Part shown: positions 58,891 through 64,000 of the stretch, one piece after another
Layout of the letters: each line of letters opens with the position of its first letter
Position numbering within the stretch: the stretch's first letter is position 1
NCBI GenBank assembly: GCA_963724385.1
Contig: CAVRUJ010000002.1
Location: 1,922,001 to 1,986,000 of the forward strand
Length of the DNA: 64,000 nucleotides
Source: DASXQK01 sp963724385
GTDB lineage: Bacteria > Pseudomonadota > Alphaproteobacteria > Dongiales > Dongiaceae
Reading direction: 5' to 3'
Translations under genes and position numbers: made by a program
Notes under the pieces: model-generated
Told to the model about the DNA's origin: nothing
The model's input: only the letters and a program-made list of their open reading frames with translations
Databases searched by the model: none

Positions 58891-58936
58891 TGCCGTCATG
58901 TCGTCCCTAGCCCTCGATCGCAGCGTGCGTTCTGCG

Positions 58937-59434
58937 CTAAGGAACCGCGGTCAAGCTGAGCATGGCGAGCCCGCCGGCGACGTTGAGACCCTGGATTCCC
59001 TCGACGCTCACGGGCTGCAGCACGATGGAATTCTGGGAACCGCCGAACAGCGCGTTGGCGCCCACGCCGTAGCCGGCGGCGACATCAGCGCCGACACCTC
59101 CGTAGTTGCCGGCGAGCGCGCCCCGCCCGACATTGTCGGTTGGCGCGATCACGCCCCAGACGATGACTCCCGCCGTCTCGAAGCCGATATCGACCCCGAA
59201 CTTCTTGATCGTGCCGATATATCTGTCGGGCCGCTTGGAGGCGTCGGGCTGATAGAGGCAAGTGACGTCGCGCGACGAGCCGAAGATGAAGCTCGCATTG
59301 CCGGCGACGTCGCACTTGAGCCAGCCGGCCTTGACGCCGCTCTCGGCGGCGCCAGCGCCCGCTGCCAGCGGGATGGCGGCGGCGAGCAGGAGCGCGCCGA
59401 AGGTGATGTTCCGCAGTGGACGAAGCATGGCCAT
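58937..59434 (-). CDS. Exported DUF992-family protein
   Basis: 165 residues with a Sec signal (FGALLLAAAIPLAAGAGA, cut near AAESG). The mature part has VKAGWLKCDVAGNASFIFGS, a CLYQP cysteine (disulfide partner of the first) and GALAGNYGGVGADVAAGYGV, then ANALFGGSQNSIVLQPVSVE, matching the DUF992 family of periplasmic proteins. Function unknown. Confidence 0.9.
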   Translation of the reverse strand: MAMLRPLRNITFGALLLAAAIPLAAGAGAAESGVKAGWLKCDVAGNASFIFGSSRDVTCLYQPDASKRPDRYIGTIKKFGVDIGFETAGVIVWGVIAPTDNVGRGALAGNYGGVGADVAAGYGVGANALFGGSQNSIVLQPVSVEGIQGLNVAGGLAMLSLTAVP

Positions 59435-59732
59435 TCTCCTCCGCTTGAGGCGGCATGGATTCTGCCGTCCAAAAATGCGGCCGGTGCAGGCATTTGGCCA
59501 TGGCCCTCACAAATAAGTCATGACCGGGACCGGCAACACGAGCCTGGAGCAAGATATGTCTGCAATGCGACCGGCCGCGCTCATATCATTGCCGGACGAG
59601 GTCGAACCGAAGCCTGCGGCGGGGCGCCCCCCGTGACAAATTCTCGTGAGCCAAGCGAGGGAGATGCCTCGCCGCCATCGTCGCTCGCTAGACTTGCGTA
59701 GGCATTGCCCTCGAGTGAGGAGGAACCGAACG

Positions 59733-60608
59733 ATGAATCTGCTGGAAAGCCATATCGAGAGTCTCGAACCCCCGGTCGGCGACGTCTCGCGCCGCATCTT
59801 CATGGCGGGCGGGCTTGCCACGGGCTTCGCGCTTGCCACGCTCCCGGTCTCGGCCCAGACGATCACCACCGACAGCAACGGGCTGACGGCCGGCGAAGTC
59901 CGAATCCCGGTCGCCGACGGCAGCATCCCCGGCTATCGCGCCATGCCGGCCGAGGGCGGGCCTTTCGCGACCGTGCTGGTGGTGCAGGAAATCTTCGGCG
60001 TCCACGAGCACATCAAGGATATCTGCCGACGGCTCGCCAAGCTCGGCTATTTCGCCGTTGCGCCGGCGCTCTACGCCCGGGAAGGCGACGTGTCGCAGAT
60101 GACCAGCAGCGACGAGATCATCACCAAGGTGGTTCTCAAGGTGCCCGATGCGCAGGTCGCGAGCGACCTCGATTCGACCGCCGAATGGGCGGGCAGCACG
60201 GGCAAGGCCGACCTCGCCCGGCTCGGCATCACCGGCTTCTGCTGGGGCGGGCGCCAGGTCTGGCTCTACGCCGCCCATAACCCCAAGCTGAAGGCGGCGG
60301 TCGCCTGGTACGGCTTGCTGCAATGGCCGAAGAGCCCCAACACACCCCTCGATCCCATCGAGCTGGTCCAGCAGATCGATGTGCCGGTGCTGGGCCTTTA
60401 TGGCGGCTCCGATCTGGGCATTCCCATGGACCAGATCGAGGCCATGAGGGCCGCCCTCAAGGCTGCCGGCAAGCCTTGCGAGATCGTGGTCTATCCGAAC
60501 GCGGGCCACGGCTTCAATGCCGACTACCGGCCGAGCTACCGGCCGGTCGAGGCCAAGGATGCCTGGCAGAAGATGCGGGCCTGGTTCACCCAGCATGGCG
60601 TGGCCTGA
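59733..60608 (+). CDS. Tat-exported dienelactone hydrolase family protein
   Basis: 291 residues. A twin-arginine signal VSRRIFMAGGLATGFALATL is followed by the DLH domain: the Glu contact in QEIFGVHEHI, cysteine nucleophile in GFCWGG, Asp in YGGSDLGIP and His in NAGHGFNADY. This is the complete Cys-Asp-His triad. Related enzymes cleave lactones or esters; in the periplasm it may act on an external substrate. GGAGGAACC precedes the ATG at 59733. Confidence 0.92.
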   Translation: MNLLESHIESLEPPVGDVSRRIFMAGGLATGFALATLPVSAQTITTDSNGLTAGEVRIPVADGSIPGYRAMPAEGGPFATVLVVQEIFGVHEHIKDICRRLAKLGYFAVAPALYAREGDVSQMTSSDEIITKVVLKVPDAQVASDLDSTAEWAGSTGKADLARLGITGFCWGGRQVWLYAAHNPKLKAAVAWYGLLQWPKSPNTPLDPIELVQQIDVPVLGLYGGSDLGIPMDQIEAMRAALKAAGKPCEIVVYPNAGHGFNADYRPSYRPVEAKDAWQKMRAWFTQHGVA

Positions 60609-60692
60609 AGCCGGTGCGGCTTGGCAGCCCGATCGGGCCGGGCTACATCTGCCGGCGAAGCCTCATGTCCGCAGCACCATGCCCCCAGCACC

Positions 60693-61115
60693 ATGACCGA
60701 CGCCGAGCTCCTGTCCCAGATCGTAGCCGCCGTGAACCAAGGCCGGGTGGAAATCGCCTTTTCTTCCGGGCTCGAGAGCCACATGGACTTCCCGGGCAAC
60801 AGCGAGACCGACAAGGGCCAGTTCATCCTGCCCGCAATCGTCCTGGTGGGTGTGGCCTGGTGGTTCGGCGGCTGGCCCGGCTTCGGGGCCGCGATCCTGC
60901 TGCTGGGCGGGCTCTATTACCTCTGGTGGCGCAAGGTGGTGCGCACCCGCATGCGCCGGCGCTTCATCGCCAAGGCCATGACCGACCTCAAGCTCTGGCG
61001 CAAGTCCTGGGGCTTCGTCGGCATCTCGCTGACAGCCGGCGAGAACCGCTGCCAGTCGCCCAAGGGCGACTGGCGGGCCTTCGCGGCGGGGCTGAAGCAG
61101 TCCAGTCCGGGGTGA
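60693..61115 (+). CDS. Small membrane protein, hypothetical
   Basis: 140 residues. A 45-residue polar N-terminus ends with GNSETDKGQF; two closely spaced membrane segments (ILPAIVLVGVAWWFGGWPGF, AAILLLGGLYYLWWRKVV) follow, and the cytoplasmic tail is basic (RTRMRRRFIAKAMTDLKLWR). No family is recognised. It is convergent with the amino acid binding protein gene, 12 bases apart. The ATG at 60693 was chosen because the upstream extension is unconserved in character. Confidence 0.7.
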   Translation: MTDAELLSQIVAAVNQGRVEIAFSSGLESHMDFPGNSETDKGQFILPAIVLVGVAWWFGGWPGFGAAILLLGGLYYLWWRKVVRTRMRRRFIAKAMTDLKLWRKSWGFVGISLTAGENRCQSPKGDWRAFAAGLKQSSPG

Positions 61116-61127
61116 AGCCGGGCGGGC

Positions 61128-61913
61128 TCAGCCGCCGATGTCGAAATCGAAATATTTGTCGGCGAGCTTCTTGTAGGTGCCGTCGGCGCGCAGTGCTGCG
61201 AGCGCCCGGTTGAGGGCGGCTTGGAGGTCCGTATCCTCCAGGCGCAGCGCAATGCCCGCGCCCGCGCCCGTGATCGCCGGATCGGCGACGGGCGGGCCGA
61301 AGAAGGCAAACCCCTTGCCGACGTCGGACTTGAGAAAGCCCGAGGCGAAGCTCACCTGGTCGGCGAAGGCGAGATCGATGTTCCCCGCCACGAGATCCGA
61401 TTCCACTTCGGCCTGGCTGTCGTACAGCGCCGGAACGACCTCGGGGAAATGGACGCGCAACAGCTTCTCCTGAATCGTCGCCCGCTGCACGCCCACGCGC
61501 TTGTCCGCAAGCCCTGCGGGCGTCGCCTCGACGGCGAGCCCCTTGCGGGCGACAAAGCGGGCCGGGATCGAGCCGTAGTAGGGGCCGGCGAAACCCATGA
61601 CGCGCTTGCGGGCGTCGGTGATGGCCATGGAGGAGACGATGGCGTCGTATTTGCCCAGCAACAGGCCCGGCACCATGCCGTCCCAATTCTGCTGGATGAG
61701 CTCGCATCGCATCCGGAGCTGGGCGCAAAGCGCATCGGCGATATCGACATCGAAGCCGGCAAGCTTGCCGTCCTGGTCGACGTAGTTGAAGGGCGGGTCC
61801 GCACCTTCCACCGCAACCCGCAGGGTGCGCGGCGCCTCGATGTTCCGGACATACCAGAGGTAGCCGCCGGCGCCGAGCGCCAGCACGACGATGGCGGCGA
61901 TCAGCTTGCGCAT
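61128..61913 (-). CDS. Polar amino acid ABC transporter substrate-binding protein (family 3)
   Basis: 261 residues. The N-terminal hydrophobic stretch LIAAIVVLALGAGGYLWYV may act as signal peptide or membrane anchor because no cleavage site is obvious. Mature motifs LRVAVEGADPPFNYVDQDGK, LAGFDVDIADALC, MAITDARKRVMGFAGPYY and ALRADGTYKKL are those of His/Arg/Gln binding proteins. It follows the ATPase gene on the minus strand. Confidence 0.9.
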   Translation of the reverse strand: MRKLIAAIVVLALGAGGYLWYVRNIEAPRTLRVAVEGADPPFNYVDQDGKLAGFDVDIADALCAQLRMRCELIQQNWDGMVPGLLLGKYDAIVSSMAITDARKRVMGFAGPYYGSIPARFVARKGLAVEATPAGLADKRVGVQRATIQEKLLRVHFPEVVPALYDSQAEVESDLVAGNIDLAFADQVSFASGFLKSDVGKGFAFFGPPVADPAITGAGAGIALRLEDTDLQAALNRALAALRADGTYKKLADKYFDFDIGG

Positions 61914-61970
61914 GGGGACCAGCCCGAGTTTCTCACACGGCCCCGGCGGCTCCGCGACGGCTTGCGCGCC

Positions 61971-62744
61971 TCATGGCTTGCCGGTCAGGAACTGTCGGCA
62001 CCGGTCCGATTTCGGGTTGCCGAAGACCTCGGCGGGCGGGCCTTCCTCCTCGATCCGCCCCTGGTGCAGGAAGACCACATGGGAGGCGACGTCCCGGGCG
62101 AAGGCCATCTCGTGGGTGACCACGACCATGGTCGTGCCTTCCTCGGCCAGCTGGCGCATGACGCGGAGGACCTCGCCCACCAATTCGGGGTCGAGCGCCG
62201 AGGTGGGTTCGTCGAACAGCATCACCTTGGGCCGCATGGCGAGCGCGCGCGCGATTGCCGCGCGCTGCTGCTGCCCGCCGGAGAGATGGCTCGGATAGTG
62301 GTTGCGCTTCTCGGCGATGCCGACCTTGGCCAGCAGCGCTTCGCCGCGCGCCACCGCCTCGGCCCGCGGGACCTTGAGCACGTGGATCGGCGCCTCGATG
62401 ACGTTCTCCAGCACGGTCATGTGGGACCAGAGGTTGAAGCTCTGGAACACCATGCCGAGCTCGGAGCGGATGCGGTCCACCTGCTTGTGGTTTTCCGGCA
62501 CGGCATGGCCGTCGCGGGTCGGGCGCATGCGGATGAGCTCGCCCGCGACATAGACGCGGCCCGAATCCGGGGTCTCCAGCAGGTTGATGCAGCGCAGGAA
62601 CGTGCTTTTGCCAGAGCCGCTGCTGCCGATCATGGCGATGACGTCGCCGTCATTGGCCGAAAGCGAGATGCCCTTCAGCACCTCGAGCTCGCCGAAGCGC
62701 TTGTGCAAATCCTCGACGACGAGAGCGGCGGGATTCTCCCCCAT
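61971..62744 (-). CDS. Polar amino acid ABC transporter ATP-binding protein (HisP/GlnQ-like)
   Basis: 257 residues. Walker A GSSGSGKST, the HisP-type block RCINLLETPDSGRVYVAGE, FQSFNLWSHMTVLENVIEAP, signature LSGGQQQRAAIARALAMRP, Walker B VMLFDEPTSALDPEL and VVTHEMAFARDV are present. The start at 62744 (MGENPAALVVEDL) is chosen over the ATG at 62930, which adds a basic, unrelated leader. No permease genes lie between or beside the two transporter genes in the window. Confidence 0.92.
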   Translation of the reverse strand: MGENPAALVVEDLHKRFGELEVLKGISLSANDGDVIAMIGSSGSGKSTFLRCINLLETPDSGRVYVAGELIRMRPTRDGHAVPENHKQVDRIRSELGMVFQSFNLWSHMTVLENVIEAPIHVLKVPRAEAVARGEALLAKVGIAEKRNHYPSHLSGGQQQRAAIARALAMRPKVMLFDEPTSALDPELVGEVLRVMRQLAEEGTTMVVVTHEMAFARDVASHVVFLHQGRIEEEGPPAEVFGNPKSDRCRQFLTGKP

Positions 62745-62928
62745 GCTTCGAGCCTCGTTTCCCCGGCCCGCCCGCCCGCGGTCGCGCTCAGGGCCGGCTT
62801 TGCCGTCGGCCTCAGCTTTGGCGGCTTTGCCCCGCAGGCGCAAGGGGAAAAGCAACCGCCAGCGGCGTTGATGCCATGGCCGCGCGGCGGAGTTAAGATG
62901 CCGGCTCCGCCCGCTAATATGCAGCGCC

Positions 62929-64000
62929 ATGGATCAGGAAAAACTCGCCGAGCTCGCCGCCTGGATCACCGAAACCGGCCTCGCGGGACAGCCCGAGACC
63001 GAGATGATGAGCGAATTCTGCGCCCGCGCGCTCGCCGCGGGGCTTCCCATCGCCGACGCCATCGTGGTCGTCGACACCCTCCATCCGCTGTACGAGGGCC
63101 ATGCCATCCGCTGGAGCCGGGACAGGGAGGAGCGGGTGGTCCGGATCGAGTACGGCCGCACCAACGAGGGCGAGGCGGCCGAGAATTATCGCCGGAGCCC
63201 CTACTACTTTCTGCTCCAATCGGGCGAGCCGATGATGCGCCGGCGCCTGACACCGGAAGGGGACGGCGAATTCGAGCTGCTCGCCACCGCGCGGCGCGAA
63301 GGGGGGACCGAGTATCTCGCCTTGCTCACGCGCTTCTCCGCCGTGGGCGTCATCGGCGACATGGATTGCATCTATTCCAGCTGGACCACGGACCGGCCGG
63401 AGGGCTTCAGCGACGCCAACGTCGCCGCCATCGGCCGGCTCTTCCCCTTCCTCGCCATCGCCATGAAATGCGCCGCGCTGGGGCGCGTCGCCCGGGCGCT
63501 GGCGGAGACCTATCTCGGACGCGATGCCGGCCGGCTGGTGCTGGGCGGCAGGATTGTCCGCGGCGTGGCCGAGAAGATCGACGCCGTGCTCTGGTTCAGC
63601 GACCTGCGCGGCTACACCAGGATCACCGATACCGCCTCGCCCGACCAGATCATCCCGCTGCTGAACGACTACGCCGAAGCCGTGGTCTCCGCCGTCCAGG
63701 CCGGGGGCGGCGACGTGCTGAAGCTGATCGGCGACGGGGTGCTGGCAATCTTCCGGGCCGATGCCAGGGCCGAGGCCTGCCGTTCGGCCATCGAAGCCGC
63801 CACGGCGGCCCGCCAGGCCATCGTCGAGCTGAACCAGCGCCGCGGGGCCGAAAGCCTGCCCACGACCCACATGTATCTCGGCCTCCATGTCGGCAAGGTC
63901 TTCTTCGGCAATGTCGGCAGCCGGGACCGCCTCGATTTCACCGTCGTGGGGCCGGCCGTCAACGAGGTCAGCCGGATCGCCGCCATGTGCCGCTCGGTCG
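62929..64000 (+). CDS. Class III adenylate/guanylate cyclase domain protein (3' end beyond the window)
   Basis: 357 residues visible from the ATG at 62929. An N-terminal half (MDQEKLAELAAWITETGLAG, then ESGEPMMRR-like sequence) belongs to an unnamed domain common in alphaproteobacterial cyclases. The C-terminal catalytic domain starts VLWFSDLRGYTRITD (metal-binding Asp), then GGGDVLKLIGDGVLAIFR (second metal Asp and substrate contact) and LHVGKVFFGNVGSRDRLDFT, VVGPAVNEVSRI. It makes cyclic AMP in response to an unknown signal. The coding frame runs off the end. Confidence 0.9.
   Translation, partial: MDQEKLAELAAWITETGLAGQPETEMMSEFCARALAAGLPIADAIVVVDTLHPLYEGHAIRWSRDREERVVRIEYGRTNEGEAAENYRRSPYYFLLQSGEPMMRRRLTPEGDGEFELLATARREGGTEYLALLTRFSAVGVIGDMDCIYSSWTTDRPEGFSDANVAAIGRLFPFLAIAMKCAALGRVARALAETYLGRDAGRLVLGGRIVRGVAEKIDAVLWFSDLRGYTRITDTASPDQIIPLLNDYAEAVVSAVQAGGGDVLKLIGDGVLAIFRADARAEACRSAIEAATAARQAIVELNQRRGAESLPTTHMYLGLHVGKVFFGNVGSRDRLDFTVVGPAVNEVSRIAAMCRSV

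Overview
The window is GC-rich, tightly packed chromosomal DNA of an alphaproteobacterium. Support comes from the DUF992 and DUF3726 families, a GlxA-type regulator, nitrile hydratase, and the palindromic intergenic repeats at 40499-40602 and 54184-54285, which resemble elements common in Hyphomicrobiales and Rhodospirillales. The genus cannot be fixed from sequence alone. There is no prophage, integrase, CRISPR array or rRNA; the only transposon trace is a decayed IS5-type fragment. The lifestyle suggested is a metabolically versatile soil or rhizosphere heterotroph with several ABC uptake systems.

Layout. 1-5.4 kb: minus-strand row of a GlxA-type regulator, two near-identical Tat-exported peptide-type binding proteins (a tandem duplication with the IS5 remnant at the junction) and a truncated M24 peptidase. 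5.5-7.6 kb: an esterase, tRNA-Arg(CCT) and a fatty-acid-hydroxylase-family membrane enzyme. 7.5-16.4 kb: a surface-polysaccharide locus with a WbuB-like transferase, an SDR, a GT4, a polymerase-like membrane protein, a GT2 and three sugar-nucleotide enzymes forming a UDP-L-RhaNAc/L-QuiNAc or L-FucNAc type pathway; its 2-epimerase carries a one-base frameshift. 16.8-21.1 kb: a hydroxynitrile-lyase-like cupin and an Fbp-type iron(III) ABC transporter. 21.4-22.8 kb: a Crp/Fnr regulator and three tiny genes, two of them paralogous 50-residue proteins. 22.9-24.5 kb: a cobalt-type nitrile hydratase with its activator.

24.8-28.0 kb is the most remarkable locus: a GRRM-type ribosomally made, radical-SAM-modified peptide system. 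The precursor has thirteen aromatic-X-Asn units, is followed by its radical SAM/SPASM maturase, and then by three exported proteins of unknown function that may be partners. 28.2-31.5 kb: an unusual minus-strand set of di-iron desaturase, FrhB-like flavin/Fe-S protein and zinc alcohol dehydrogenase. 31.8-33.6 kb: an exported FGE-sulfatase-domain protein and a TolA/TonB-like protein.

33.9-38.1 kb: a complete sugar ABC importer. 38.1-43.8 kb: small proteins, a LysR/azoreductase divergent pair, repeats, a large DUF6600 protein with an internal 108-bp tandem repeat, and a polyprenol-phosphate-type glycosyltransferase. 44.0-51.7 kb: two tandem proline-iminopeptidase-like hydrolases followed by a full Dpp-type peptide ABC transporter, suggesting uptake and cleavage of small peptides or amides. 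51.7-54.2 kb: two conserved proteins of unknown function. 54.3-58.6 kb: a minus-strand run yggT, yggU, folD, GT87 and a frameshifted FAD oxidoreductase. 58.8-64 kb: tRNA-Ala(CGC), DUF992 protein, Tat-exported dienelactone hydrolase, a polar amino-acid binding protein and ATPase without visible permeases, and a truncated class III adenylate cyclase.
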